Source: Poritiphilus flavus (GTDB taxonomy: Bacteria > Bacteroidota > Bacteroidia > Flavobacteriales > Flavobacteriaceae). From it: 64,000 bases of DNA. Location: contig NZ_WXYO01000002.1 of NCBI RefSeq assembly GCF_009901585.1, positions 156,769 to 220,768 on the forward strand. Reading direction: 5' to 3'. The number at the start of each line of letters is the position of its first letter. The stretch's first letter is position 1. Positions 16,998 to 25,307 of the stretch are shown in pieces. Below the pieces are notes generated by a model. It was not told the DNA's origin and did not search any database. It saw nothing but the letters and a program-made list of their open reading frames with translations. Made by a program: the position numbers and the translations under genes.

Positions 16998-17501
16998 ATG
17001 AAAGGTTTTAACATTTTACTTGTGGTTTTGGTATTGTTTAGCGCCTGTAAGCAGCAGGAGAAGTCGGCTAAGAATGTGGATGAAATGCAAAAAAACACGG
17101 CATACGAATCCTATGGAGAAAAATTATCTACTTCGGGAATTGAAAAACCTGAAAAAGTTTTGGCTTCTTATAGGGCCCTTGGAGCATCAGATACTTTAAA
17201 GACCAAATTTTCTGCAAGGGTAAAAGAGGTTTGCCAGGTAAAGGGCTGCTGGATGAAATTGGAGTTACCCGATGGAGCAGAGACCATGGTGAAATTTAAG
17301 GACTACGGTTTTTTTGTACCCACGGACATAGTCGGTAAAGAGGTAGTTGTAAATGGCAACGCATTTCTGGAAGTGGTAAGTGTGGACGATCAAAAACACT
17401 ACGCTCAGGATGCAGGCAAATCCGAGAAAGAAATTGCTGCCATTACCGAAGAGATCAGAAACTACGGCTTTGAAGCGGATGGGGTACTGCTAAAGCAATA
17501 G
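16998..17501 (+). CDS. DUF4920 family lipoprotein
   Basis: This 167-residue protein has a lipoprotein signal (LVLFSAC). After a charged linker comes the DUF4920 domain: a beta-rich unit with FSARVKEVCQVKGCWMKLEL (conserved Cys pair CxxxxCW), then VKFKDYGFFVPTDIVGKEVVVNG and a C-terminal helix. The Cys pair and buried hydrophobics suggest metal or redox use, but no function is established. The next gene (mnmD) begins 2 nt after its stop, so they are likely co-transcribed. Confidence 0.85.
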   Translation: MKGFNILLVVLVLFSACKQQEKSAKNVDEMQKNTAYESYGEKLSTSGIEKPEKVLASYRALGASDTLKTKFSARVKEVCQVKGCWMKLELPDGAETMVKFKDYGFFVPTDIVGKEVVVNGNAFLEVVSVDDQKHYAQDAGKSEKEIAAITEEIRNYGFEADGVLLKQ

Positions 17502-17503
17502 AC

Positions 17504-18166
17504 TTGAAACGGAAAGTGATCAAAACGGCGGATGGTTCAACGACCATTCAGATCGAGGAATGGGGTGAACAGTATCATTCACTTCACGGAGCGCTTCAGG
17601 AAGCATATCACGTGTTCATTTCTCATGGATTGGATCAGATCCGCAAGCGGGAAATAAGCATACTGGAGGTAGGTTTTGGGACCGGTTTAAACGCCCTGAT
17701 ATCGCTAATTGAGGCCCGAAAAAAGGGTATTGCCATAAGATATACCGGAGTGGAAAAATTCCCGGTAGCTCCGGAGGAGATCAGCCAACTGAATTACCTT
17801 GAAATGCTCGGTGCAGAGAAAGATGCAAAATCCTTTGAACGCATGCACAAGGCTACATGGGAAGAAGCCAATCCAATAGAAAGCGGTTTTGTTCTGGAGA
17901 AGCAACAAAAGGATTTCAGGGAGATCGAGGATATAGATATGTACGAGCTTGTTTATTTTGACGCTTTCGGAGCAAGAGTACAGCCAGAGCTTTGGACTGA
18001 AGCGATTTTTGTCAAAATGTTTAAGGCGCTAAAAGCGGAAGGTATTCTGGTTACTTATGCTGCGAAAGGTAGTGTAAGGAGGGCTATGGAATCCGCCGGA
18101 TTCAGGGTTGAAAGACTACCTGGACCTCCGGGTAAACGCGAAATGCTAAGGGCTATAAAACCATAG
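17504..18166 (+). CDS. mnmD: tRNA (5-methylaminomethyl-2-thiouridine) methyltransferase, MnmD-type
   Basis: This 220-residue SAM-dependent methyltransferase starts at a TTG directly after the DUF4920 stop. It has YHSLHGALQEAYHVFISHGLDQI, motif I ILEVGFGTGLNALISL, and YELVYFDAFGARVQPELWTEAIF, all hallmarks of the MnmC(m)/DUF752 domain. Here it is a stand-alone protein rather than fused to the oxidase half as in E. coli MnmC. It completes the wobble uridine modification of tRNAs reading two-fold degenerate codons. The product call is firm. Confidence 0.9.
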   Translation: MKRKVIKTADGSTTIQIEEWGEQYHSLHGALQEAYHVFISHGLDQIRKREISILEVGFGTGLNALISLIEARKKGIAIRYTGVEKFPVAPEEISQLNYLEMLGAEKDAKSFERMHKATWEEANPIESGFVLEKQQKDFREIEDIDMYELVYFDAFGARVQPELWTEAIFVKMFKALKAEGILVTYAAKGSVRRAMESAGFRVERLPGPPGKREMLRAIKP

Positions 18167-18252
18167 GTAATAGTCACATCTTTAGTTGCTTAAAAGTTAA
18201 ACAGTTGTGTTAAAGCTTAACTAAACCCTTAGTTAGCCCTGCATAAAACCGG

Positions 18253-18260
18253 TACATTTG
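18253..18260 (+). promoter_or_regulatory. -7 promoter element
   Basis: TACATTTG, an exact TAnnTTTG match, lies 13 nt before the epimerase start. A -33 TTG at the right spacing is not clear. Confidence 0.5.
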
Positions 18261-18273
18261 CAAAAAGGGGAGT

Positions 18274-19233
18274 ATGAAGATCTTGATCACAGGAGCCACT
18301 GGTTTGGTTGGGACAGAACTAACAAGGTTGTGCGAGCAACAGGGTATTGAGGTAAACTACCTGACTACCAGTAAACAGAAGCTCATAAAGCGGGAGGGCT
18401 ATAACGGTTACTTATGGAATCCGGATAAGGGTGAGATAGATCTCGAGGCTTTTAAGGGAGTTGAATCAATAATAAATCTGGCCGGGGCCACGGTTTCCAA
18501 AAGATGGACCCCTTCATACAAGAAAAAAATACGCTCCAGCCGCTTAGACACCCTAAACACTTTACGTACAGGACTTAGCCAGGCGGATACTTCCGGAATT
18601 ACTTCCCTGGTTTCTGCCTCAGCCATAGGCATATACAAAAATTCGCTTACCAATTTCTACACTGAAGATTCCACAGAAATCTCGGACGACTTTCTGGGCG
18701 ATGTGGTTCAGGACTGGGAGAAAGCGGTGGATCAGATAGATGGACTGGGCTTTAAAACGGCTAAAGTAAGGATAGGTCTCGTTTTGTCTATGGAAGGAGG
18801 TGCTCTTTCGGAAATGGTCAGGCCCATAAATTACTATGCCGGAGCTGCATTTGGCAGCGGTCAGCAATGGCAATCATGGATCCACATTCAGGATTTGGCC
18901 CGATTGCTGTTCTTTGTGGCGACCGAGGGGCTTGAGGGAACATTTAATGCTGTAGCTCCCAACCCGGTTACCAATACCAAGCTCACCAGGGAGATTGCCA
19001 GAGTCCTCAGAAAGCCATTGATCCTTCCCAATATACCTCGCTTTGCAATGCGACTGTTGCTCGGAGAAATGTCTGAGTTGCTCTTTGCAAGTCAACGTGT
19101 GAGCAGTAAGAAAATAGAACAATCCGGTTTTGTTTTTGAGTACCCGAACATTGGGAGGGCCCTGGAAAAGCTTTTGGCAAAGGGTACTGAAGAGGATTCC
19201 CGAAAGGGTCAGTTCACCGAAGAATACGTCTGA
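18274..19233 (+). CDS. TIGR01777 family NAD(P)-binding epimerase-like protein
   Basis: This 319-residue protein begins with the Rossmann fingerprint MKILITGATGLVGTEL and has IINLAGATVSKRWTPSYKKKI, ASAIGIYKN and QSWIHIQDLARLLFF. The last ~50 residues (KPLILPNIPRFAMRLLLGEMSEL) form the DUF1731 domain of the YfcH/SDR39U1 family. The family is an atypical short-chain dehydrogenase whose substrate is not established. It is a single-gene unit between mnmD and grpE, ending at an intrinsic terminator. Confidence 0.9.
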   Translation: MKILITGATGLVGTELTRLCEQQGIEVNYLTTSKQKLIKREGYNGYLWNPDKGEIDLEAFKGVESIINLAGATVSKRWTPSYKKKIRSSRLDTLNTLRTGLSQADTSGITSLVSASAIGIYKNSLTNFYTEDSTEISDDFLGDVVQDWEKAVDQIDGLGFKTAKVRIGLVLSMEGGALSEMVRPINYYAGAAFGSGQQWQSWIHIQDLARLLFFVATEGLEGTFNAVAPNPVTNTKLTREIARVLRKPLILPNIPRFAMRLLLGEMSELLFASQRVSSKKIEQSGFVFEYPNIGRALEKLLAKGTEEDSRKGQFTEEYV

Positions 19234-19262
19234 TTTTTACTGATCTTAGCTTCGCAAACACG

Positions 19263-19289
19263 CATTCGCCGCCGGCGGATGTTTTTTTT
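19263..19289 (+). terminator. Intrinsic terminator before grpE
   Basis: A stem CATTCGCC/GGCGGATG with a three-base loop (one G-T pair) is followed by eight T. It ends the epimerase transcript and lies just upstream of the grpE promoter. Confidence 0.8.
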
Positions 19290-19295
19290 GTGACA

Positions 19296-19329
19296 TTTTG
19301 ACATTTTTAAAGAATTGGCAGTACTTTTG
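19296..19329 (+). promoter_or_regulatory. grpE-dnaJ promoter
   Basis: TTTTG (19296-19300), 21-nt spacer, TACTTTTG (19322-19329): an exact Bacteroidota housekeeping promoter. No CIRCE element was seen, so heat regulation by HrcA is not supported here. Confidence 0.7.
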
Positions 19330-19364
19330 CCATCCCATTTTCGGGTATTTTAAATATATACTAC

Positions 19365-19931
19365 ATGAGTAAGAAAAATAAGGCGGAAGAGCTGGAAGAC
19401 GTAATATCAGAAGAAACGGCAAACGAGGGTCAGGACCAGATGATCGAGGAAGAACAAAGTGCTGAGGAAGTATCTAAACCTTCGGAAACCGAGTTGCTTC
19501 AGGAAGCCCTTGCGCAGGAAAAAGATAAATTCCTAAGACTTTTTGCTGAATTCGAGAATTATAAAAAGCGCACCTCCAGGGAGCGGATGGATCTGTTTAA
19601 GACGGCAGGTCAGGAAATTATGGTTTCCCTTCTTCCGGTAATGGACGATTTTGATCGCGCTCTAAAAGAGATCGCAAAATCCGAGGATAAGGAATTGTTC
19701 AAAGGAGTAGAACTCATCAGCAATAAATTCAGAGAGACGCTCAAAGCCAAAGGTCTGGAGGAGATCGTCATAAAACAGGGAGATGTTTTCGATGCTGAGG
19801 TGCACGATGCTATCACACAGATTCCGGCACCAAATAAAAAGCTGAAAGGAAAGATCATAGACGTTGTTGAGAAAGGTTTTACCCTAGGGGATAAAATAAT
19901 CCGACACCCTAAAGTGGTTGTCGGAACTTAA
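19365..19931 (+). CDS. grpE: Nucleotide exchange factor GrpE
   Basis: This 188-residue protein has an acidic disordered start and a long helical stalk (RLFAEFENYKKRTSRERMDLFKTAGQEIM). The head domain carries LLPVMDDFDRAL and the beta-wing HDAITQIPAPNKKLKGKIIDVVEKGFTLGDKIIRHPKVVVG. GrpE dimers release ADP from DnaK. It forms an operon with dnaJ (6-nt gap); dnaK is not in the window. Confidence 0.97.
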   Translation: MSKKNKAEELEDVISEETANEGQDQMIEEEQSAEEVSKPSETELLQEALAQEKDKFLRLFAEFENYKKRTSRERMDLFKTAGQEIMVSLLPVMDDFDRALKEIAKSEDKELFKGVELISNKFRETLKAKGLEEIVIKQGDVFDAEVHDAITQIPAPNKKLKGKIIDVVEKGFTLGDKIIRHPKVVVGT

Positions 19932-19937
19932 ATAGAA

Positions 19938-21056
19938 TTGATGAAGCAGGATTATTACGAAATATTGGGGGTCGACAAGAATGCGAGCGCTGCTGAGATA
20001 AAGAAAGCCTATCGCAAAAAGGCTATTGAATATCATCCTGATAAAAATCCGGGAGATGCCAAGGCAGAGGAAATGTTCAAAAGCGCTGCCGAAGCATATG
20101 AAGTGTTAAGTGATCCTGATAAGAAGGCCCGATATGACCAGTTCGGCCATGCCGCATTTGAAGGCGGTGGTGGTTTTGGCGGAGGTATGAATATGGAGGA
20201 TATCTTCAGTCAGTTCGGAGACATCTTTGGAAGTGCCTTTGGGGGCGGCTTTGGTGGATTTGGCGGTTTCGGCGGTGGTGGACAGCGCAGGATCAAGGGC
20301 AGTAATATGAGGATTCGCGTAAAGCTCTCGCTGGAAGAAGTAGCCCATGGAGTTGAGAAAAAGGTCAAGGTGAGACGTAAAGTGCAGGCGGCCGGAGTAA
20401 CCTACAAGACTTGTACTACCTGTAACGGTACAGGACAGGTTACAAAGATCACCAACACCATTCTTGGCCGGATGCAGACCGCGACAACCTGTTCAACCTG
20501 TAAAGGCTCAGGCCAGATCATAGACAAAAGGCCTTCCGATGCAGACGCTCAGGGCCTGAAAGTGGTTGAGGAGACCGTCTCTATTAAGATTCCTGCTGGT
20601 GTGGAAGAAGGAATGCAACTAAAAGTATCCGGAAAAGGTAATGAAGCCCCGGGTAATGGTATTCCGGGAGACCTACTTGTCGCCATAGAGACCAAGGAAC
20701 ATCCAACCTTAAAACGCGAAGGAGACAATTTACATTACGATCTGTATATCAGCATTTCTGACGCCGTTCTTGGTACTTCAAAAGAAATAGATACCGTTAG
20801 CGGAAAAGTTCGAATTAAACTTGAACCGGGCATTCAATCCGGTAAGATCTTACGTCTTAGAGGAAAGGGAATCAACAGTATTAATGGGTATGGAAGCGGT
20901 GATCTGCTGGTCCACGTAAATGTCTGGACTCCCAAGGAGCTTAATAAAGAACAACGGGAATTCTTCGAAAAGATGCAGCAGGACGATAATTTTGAACCAA
21001 AACCTGAAAAGACTGATAAATCTTTCTTCGAAAAAGTTAAGGATATGTTCTCTTAA
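19938..21056 (+). CDS. dnaJ: Chaperone DnaJ with a reduced zinc finger
   Basis: This 372-residue protein has the J domain with HPD ([11 protein letters not shown]), then a Gly/Phe-rich linker (about residues 75-120), and the two client-binding beta domains. The zinc region has only two CxxCxGxG motifs (CTTCNGTG and CSTCKGSG) instead of four. By context they correspond to motifs 2 and 3 of E. coli DnaJ, so only the second zinc centre should form. The gene follows grpE, and a terminator lies about 90 nt downstream. Identity is firm; the effect of the missing centre is inference. Confidence 0.96.
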   Translation: MMKQDYYEILGVDKNASAAEIKKAYRKKAIEYHPDKNPGDAKAEEMFKSAAEAYEVLSDPDKKARYDQFGHAAFEGGGGFGGGMNMEDIFSQFGDIFGSAFGGGFGGFGGFGGGGQRRIKGSNMRIRVKLSLEEVAHGVEKKVKVRRKVQAAGVTYKTCTTCNGTGQVTKITNTILGRMQTATTCSTCKGSGQIIDKRPSDADAQGLKVVEETVSIKIPAGVEEGMQLKVSGKGNEAPGNGIPGDLLVAIETKEHPTLKREGDNLHYDLYISISDAVLGTSKEIDTVSGKVRIKLEPGIQSGKILRLRGKGINSINGYGSGDLLVHVNVWTPKELNKEQREFFEKMQQDDNFEPKPEKTDKSFFEKVKDMFS

Positions 21057-21066
21057 CGATTTTAAG

Positions 21067-21096
21067 TTTTGGTTTTAAATAAAAAACGTATATTTG
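21067..21096 (+). promoter_or_regulatory. Promoter downstream of dnaJ
   Basis: TTTTG (21067-21071), 17-nt spacer, TATATTTG (21089-21096): an exact promoter match pointing into a non-coding segment that ends at an intrinsic terminator. Confidence 0.6.
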
Positions 21097-21098
21097 AT

Positions 21099-21183
21099 TT
21101 AATATTGGGCGACCAATATTAATTTTCTTTTTCATAGCAATTTTTTTCCCATCCTTATTCCTTTAAGGATGGGTTTTGTTTTT
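21099..21183 (+). ncRNA. Candidate small RNA between dnaJ and the ABC exporter
   Basis: Right after the promoter comes a perfect 10-bp hairpin closed by a GCGA (GNRA) tetraloop (21099-21122). A U-rich single-stranded linker of about 25 nt follows, then an intrinsic terminator (stem CCCATCCTTA/TAAGGATGGG, 21148-21173, then TTTTGTTTTT). There is no reading frame worth calling. The transcript would be about 80 nt. The alternative is that the hairpins simply serve as dnaJ terminators and the promoter match is chance. Confidence 0.5.
21148..21180 (+). terminator. Intrinsic terminator after dnaJ / candidate sRNA
   Basis: A 10-bp perfect stem CCCATCCTTA/TAAGGATGGG with a 6-nt loop, followed by TTTTGTTTTT. 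Confidence 0.85.
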
Positions 21184-21237
21184 ATAGGAAGCGATACAAA
21201 AAAAACCTTATCATTCCGGTCTTTCTAAGCATTTCTA

Positions 21238-21245
21238 TATCTTTG
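21238..21245 (+). promoter_or_regulatory. -7 promoter element of the ABC exporter operon
   Basis: TATCTTTG lies 14 nt before the start codon, an exact TAnnTTTG match; no -33 TTG is obvious. Confidence 0.5.
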
Positions 21246-21259
21246 GCAAAATTGCTTAC

Positions 21260-22195
21260 ATGGACAGTATTCTGGTCGCGGAGTCGGTCTCCAAACAGTT
21301 TGGCGATCACGTGGCACTAAATAAGGTATCCCTGCAAATCCCCCAAAACAGCATATACGGCCTTCTTGGCCCCAATGGAGCAGGTAAAACCACACTTTTA
21401 AGGATAATTAACCAGATAACCTACCCGGATGCGGGAGAGGTCTATTTTGAAGGGGAGGCTCTAAAACCGCATCATATAGCATTGATCGGTTACCTGCCCG
21501 AAGAAAGAGGCCTGTATAAGAGCATGAAAGTAGGAGAACAGGCACTTTATCTTGCACAGTTAAAGGGTCTCGACAAGGCTGAGGCCAAAAAACGCCTGAA
21601 ATACTGGTTTGAAAAGCTGGAGATTGGCGATTGGTGGAACAAGAAGATCCAGGAACTTTCCAAGGGAATGGCGCAGAAAATTCAGTTTATCGTAACTGTT
21701 TTGCACGAACCCAAATTGTTGATCTTTGATGAGCCCTTTAGCGGTTTTGACCCTATCAACGCCAATATCATAAAGGATGAGATACTGGAGTTAAAATCCC
21801 AGGGCACTGCGATAATCTTCTCCACGCATCGCATGGAATCCGTTGAGGAACTGTGCGAATATATCGCTCTGATCCACAATTCTGAAAAAATATTGGACGG
21901 AAAGCTTTCTGAGATCAAAAAAGCCTATAAAAACAATTTGTTCAAGGTAGGGGTGGAAACCCCTGCGGAATCACCTTTATTGGGGGAACTAAAGGATAAA
22001 TTTGAAATTTCGTCTACAGCATACCATCCGGATGAGGGGCTGTTGGATTTTTCGGTAAAGCTGCAAGCGGGAGAAGCCAAAGGTTTTCTTGCTTTTTTGT
22101 CTGAAAAGGCAGATATCGCAAGCTTTGTGGAAATGGTGCCAACAGCAAATGATATCTTCATTCAAACCGTTCAAAACCGGGATATTCATGAGTAA
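21260..22195 (+). CDS. ABC transporter ATP-binding protein (NatA-like)
   Basis: This 311-residue ATPase has Walker A GPNGAGKTTLL, the signature ELSKGMAQKIQ (an LSKGM variant seen in NatA-like ATPases), Walker B LLIFDEPFSGFDP and the switch His in STHRMES. The C-terminal ~90 residues form the DUF4162-type extension. Together with the downstream permease it makes an ABC-2 exporter of the Na+ or drug extrusion type. The permease start overlaps its end by 8 nt. Confidence 0.92.
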   Translation: MDSILVAESVSKQFGDHVALNKVSLQIPQNSIYGLLGPNGAGKTTLLRIINQITYPDAGEVYFEGEALKPHHIALIGYLPEERGLYKSMKVGEQALYLAQLKGLDKAEAKKRLKYWFEKLEIGDWWNKKIQELSKGMAQKIQFIVTVLHEPKLLIFDEPFSGFDPINANIIKDEILELKSQGTAIIFSTHRMESVEELCEYIALIHNSEKILDGKLSEIKKAYKNNLFKVGVETPAESPLLGELKDKFEISSTAYHPDEGLLDFSVKLQAGEAKGFLAFLSEKADIASFVEMVPTANDIFIQTVQNRDIHE

Positions 22196-23525
22196 ATTAT
22201 TGCTGATCATCAAAAGAGAGTACCTGGCCAAGGTAAGGAACAAGTCCTTTGTCATCATGACCTTTCTCAGCCCCATACTTATGGTGGGTATGATCGTACT
22301 GATCGCATATCTCACCAAAGTAAATGACAGTGAAAAGCGAATTATCGCGGTGCTCAATGAAAGCGATTATTTTTCAACGGATTTCACCACTACGGAAAGC
22401 ACCTCCTTCATCTACTTTAAGGGGCTCGACCTGGAATCTGCCAAAGATTCAGTTTTGAATACAGGCTACTACGGTTTGCTGTTTATTCCGGATAGAGGAG
22501 ACCTGGAAATCGTGGCGGAGGACTCCTATTTTTATACCAAAGAGGCCCCTGCAACAACGGTATTGGACAGGTTGGAAGACATCTTCCAGGACCGGCTCCG
22601 GCAGCGAAGGCTTAAAGATCTTGGCGTTTCGGCTGCGGAGTACGCACAAATGCGGGATAAATTCGAAATTAACACCGCTACCTTCGCAGGAGAGCAGAAT
22701 TTAAAAGGCATAAACGAGATCAAAGCTATTATTGGCGGAGGATTTGGCTATCTGATCATGATGTTCATTATCATTTATGGAGGTTTTGTGATGCGTAGCG
22801 TTATCGAAGAGAAGACCAGCCGTATCATTGAGGTCATAATTTCCTCGGTAAAGCCCTTTCAGCTTATGCTTGGTAAGATCATTGGAACATCCCTTGCCGG
22901 GATCACTCAGTTTGCTATTTGGATAGTTTCAGCTTCTCTTTTGCTCATGGTGGTTCTCTTACTTTTCGATATAGACCCCTCTGGTTTGAGCAGGAACCCC
23001 GGCTTATCAGCAAATACTGTTAATGCTATGACTGCGGTACCTTCGGAGATGGACACCATGCAACTGTATGCGGCCGAAATATACCAGTTTCCATGGGCTC
23101 TCCTCATTTTCTCATTTATTTTGTATTTCATTTTAGGCTATCTGATCTATAGCTCCATCTACGCTGCAATAGGGGCTGCAGTGGATAATGAAACGGATAC
23201 CCAACAATTTATTTTTCCTATCATATTGCCCCTTATGCTTGCAATTTATGTGGGCTTCTTTTCGGTGTTCAGCAATCCCCATGGGCCTATTGCCGTCGGG
23301 TTTTCACTTTTCCCGCTTACATCACCCATAGTTATGTTGATGAGGCTTCCGGGAGGGATAGGAGAAGGAGGCGTACCACTTTGGCAGTTGCTCTGTTCCA
23401 TTGCGCTTCTGATCATTACATTTATTGGCATAGTCTGGCTGGCCGCCAAGATCTACAGAGTGGGAATTCTGATGTACGGTAAAAAGCCTACCTACAAAGA
23501 ACTGTTTAAATGGTTGAGATACTGA
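22188..23525 (+). CDS. ABC-2 type permease (NatB-like)
   Basis: I use the ATG at 22188 (MSKLLLIIKREYLAKVRNKSF), which overlaps the ATPase stop; the frame is open further upstream but without coding character. The ~445 residues have TM1 (VIMTFLSPILMVGMIVLIAYL), a large periplasmic domain (about 45-185), then five more TM helices. The conserved MRSVIEEKTSRIIEVIISSVKPFQLMLGKI of ABC-2 exporters is present. It acts with the preceding ATPase. Confidence 0.9.
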   Translation: MSKLLLIIKREYLAKVRNKSFVIMTFLSPILMVGMIVLIAYLTKVNDSEKRIIAVLNESDYFSTDFTTTESTSFIYFKGLDLESAKDSVLNTGYYGLLFIPDRGDLEIVAEDSYFYTKEAPATTVLDRLEDIFQDRLRQRRLKDLGVSAAEYAQMRDKFEINTATFAGEQNLKGINEIKAIIGGGFGYLIMMFIIIYGGFVMRSVIEEKTSRIIEVIISSVKPFQLMLGKIIGTSLAGITQFAIWIVSASLLLMVVLLLFDIDPSGLSRNPGLSANTVNAMTAVPSEMDTMQLYAAEIYQFPWALLIFSFILYFILGYLIYSSIYAAIGAAVDNETDTQQFIFPIILPLMLAIYVGFFSVFSNPHGPIAVGFSLFPLTSPIVMLMRLPGGIGEGGVPLWQLLCSIALLIITFIGIVWLAAKIYRVGILMYGKKPTYKELFKWLRY

Positions 23526-23526
23526 G

Positions 23527-24423
23527 ATGGAGAAGATTCAGAATATGCTTTCCGGATTTAAGGAGTTCCTCCAGTATAAAATATACGATAGTGAGGCTAT
23601 TCACATCACCGTAGGCACCCTGCTTACCATCATATTGGCCATAATTGTGGTCACTTTTGCCTTAAAGCTGATCAATCGTCTGATCACGGCGAAACTTCCT
23701 GAGGAGGACAGGAACAAATTCGAGAGCATTTTTGGCTTCCTCAAATACCTTTTCTACATCCTGGTGGTGATCACTATTCTTCATTCATCAGGAGTAAATC
23801 TAACGGTGCTGCTAACAGCTTCCGCCGCTTTATTTGTAGGGCTTGGTTTTGCTTTGCAATACCTTTTTCAGGATATTATTTCAGGTATTCTGATCATTCT
23901 CGATCAATCCTTGCACGTAGGGGATATTATTGAGGTTGAAGGAAAGGTTGGCCGGGTATTTGAGATTAGACTCCGGACTACCAGGGCCCTTACCCGTGAT
24001 GATAAGGTTATTGTGATTCCCAATCATAAATTCTTAACGGATAGCATTTATAACTATACCCAAAATCATAAAACTACCAGGGAGGACGTTAGGGTAGGAG
24101 TGGCCTATGGAAGCGATGTGGAACTGGTAACCCGGGTGTTACTGGAATGTGTAGAGTCTAAAAAGGAAGTTTTAAGAAATCCGAAACCTTTTGTGCTGTT
24201 TGAGGACTTTGGGGATTCCGCACTGCTTTTTTCGGTCAACTTTTACATTAATGACAGTTTTACCGATCCAAAAATTAAAAGTGACCTACGTTATCTTATA
24301 GATGCGAAATTCAGGGCAAACAATATTACGATTCCGTTTCCGCAAAGGGATGTACACCTGTTCACACGCGATTTGGAAAAGCGCGGCAGCCAGCTTCCCA
24401 AAACTCAAACCGACAATAGCTAA
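23527..24423 (+). CDS. Mechanosensitive channel, MscS family (second copy)
   Basis: This 298-residue protein starts 1 nt after the ABC permease stop. It has an amphipathic N-terminus, TM helices at about 25-45, 65-85 and 90-115, the pore helix ASAALFVGLGFALQYLFQDIISG, and the beta domain DIIEVEGKVGRVFEIRLRTTRALTRDDKVIVIPNHKF. It is clearly diverged from the MscS at 6122 (lacking its GNFASG). Operon position suggests co-expression with the exporter, and the next gene starts 1 nt after its stop. Confidence 0.92.
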   Translation: MEKIQNMLSGFKEFLQYKIYDSEAIHITVGTLLTIILAIIVVTFALKLINRLITAKLPEEDRNKFESIFGFLKYLFYILVVITILHSSGVNLTVLLTASAALFVGLGFALQYLFQDIISGILIILDQSLHVGDIIEVEGKVGRVFEIRLRTTRALTRDDKVIVIPNHKFLTDSIYNYTQNHKTTREDVRVGVAYGSDVELVTRVLLECVESKKEVLRNPKPFVLFEDFGDSALLFSVNFYINDSFTDPKIKSDLRYLIDAKFRANNITIPFPQRDVHLFTRDLEKRGSQLPKTQTDNS

Positions 24424-24424
24424 T

Positions 24425-25297
24425 ATGATAAAGCACATTGGGATTTGGTGTTGCTTTTTGTGCTTTTCAGGGGTTGCTCTTGCTCAGAGTACGGACATCA
24501 TTCGCTTAGAGTATACCCAGATTCCAGAGAACAGCAATGGTATCAAGACGACCAGATACAGAGTATTGGGAAATTTTCCGATCGCGCTGGGTCCCGAGAA
24601 ATACGTGATCACCGGGTTAGAGTATAATTTTCTGGATATTGATGTAAGTCGGACCTTCCCTTTTGATTTTAGTGAACTGGAGCAATTGCATATTATAGAT
24701 TTTAATTTGGGATACATCACCCGATGGAATGAGAATTGGCGTTTTATAGGAATTGTAACGCCCCGCCTGGCTTCTAACTTTGTAAACGGTATTGAAAGCA
24801 ATGATTTCCTACTGAATGCTACCGCCGTTTTCCTCAAAACTAAAAATGACACGGACAAACCCTTCAGGCTTTTCGCCGGAATAACTTTCAACAGCGCTTC
24901 GGGTTTACCAATCCCACTTCCTCTGATAAGCTACCGAAGACGTTTTCACCGGAATTGGTCTTTTAATATCGGGGTGCCGAGGATGAACCTCGAATATCAC
25001 CTTAATGATCAGCATAGTTTTGAAATAGGAGCCCTTCTGGATGGGTATTTTGTAAATGCCCAAAACGATATTTTGCTACCCGATGGAGCTATTGGTGCAA
25101 ATATTTCGCTTTCGGCGGTACTGGGAAATATAGGGTATCGATACCGGGTTACGGAAGAGATCTCCTTTTACGGCTTCTTTGGTCATACTATCATACAAAG
25201 CGGCTTACTTCGGGACGACAAAAGAAAGAACGTTTTTGTACTGAATGAAGATCAAAATATATATTTTAGGGTGGGATTTAGAGTAGGAATATTTTAA
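24425..25297 (+). CDS. Outer-membrane beta-barrel protein, DUF6268-like
   Basis: I start at the ATG at 24425, where MIKHIGIWCCFLCFSGVALAQ is a signal peptide and the spacing to mscS is 1 nt. The mature ~270 residues are alternating beta strands with aromatic girdles, ending in FRVGFRVGIF with a terminal Phe, as expected for a BAM substrate. The DUF6268 assignment rests on the ITGLEYNFLDID and GIVTPRLASNF pattern and is tentative. Role unknown. Confidence 0.7.
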   Translation: MIKHIGIWCCFLCFSGVALAQSTDIIRLEYTQIPENSNGIKTTRYRVLGNFPIALGPEKYVITGLEYNFLDIDVSRTFPFDFSELEQLHIIDFNLGYITRWNENWRFIGIVTPRLASNFVNGIESNDFLLNATAVFLKTKNDTDKPFRLFAGITFNSASGLPIPLPLISYRRRFHRNWSFNIGVPRMNLEYHLNDQHSFEIGALLDGYFVNAQNDILLPDGAIGANISLSAVLGNIGYRYRVTEEISFYGFFGHTIIQSGLLRDDKRKNVFVLNEDQNIYFRVGFRVGIF

Positions 25298-25307
25298 CAA
25301 AAAAGAC

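Noticed and set aside
22089-22187. Upstream extension of the ABC permease
   Set aside because: The segment lies within the ATPase gene in another frame and lacks TM or coding character; the ATG at 22188 overlaps the ATPase stop.
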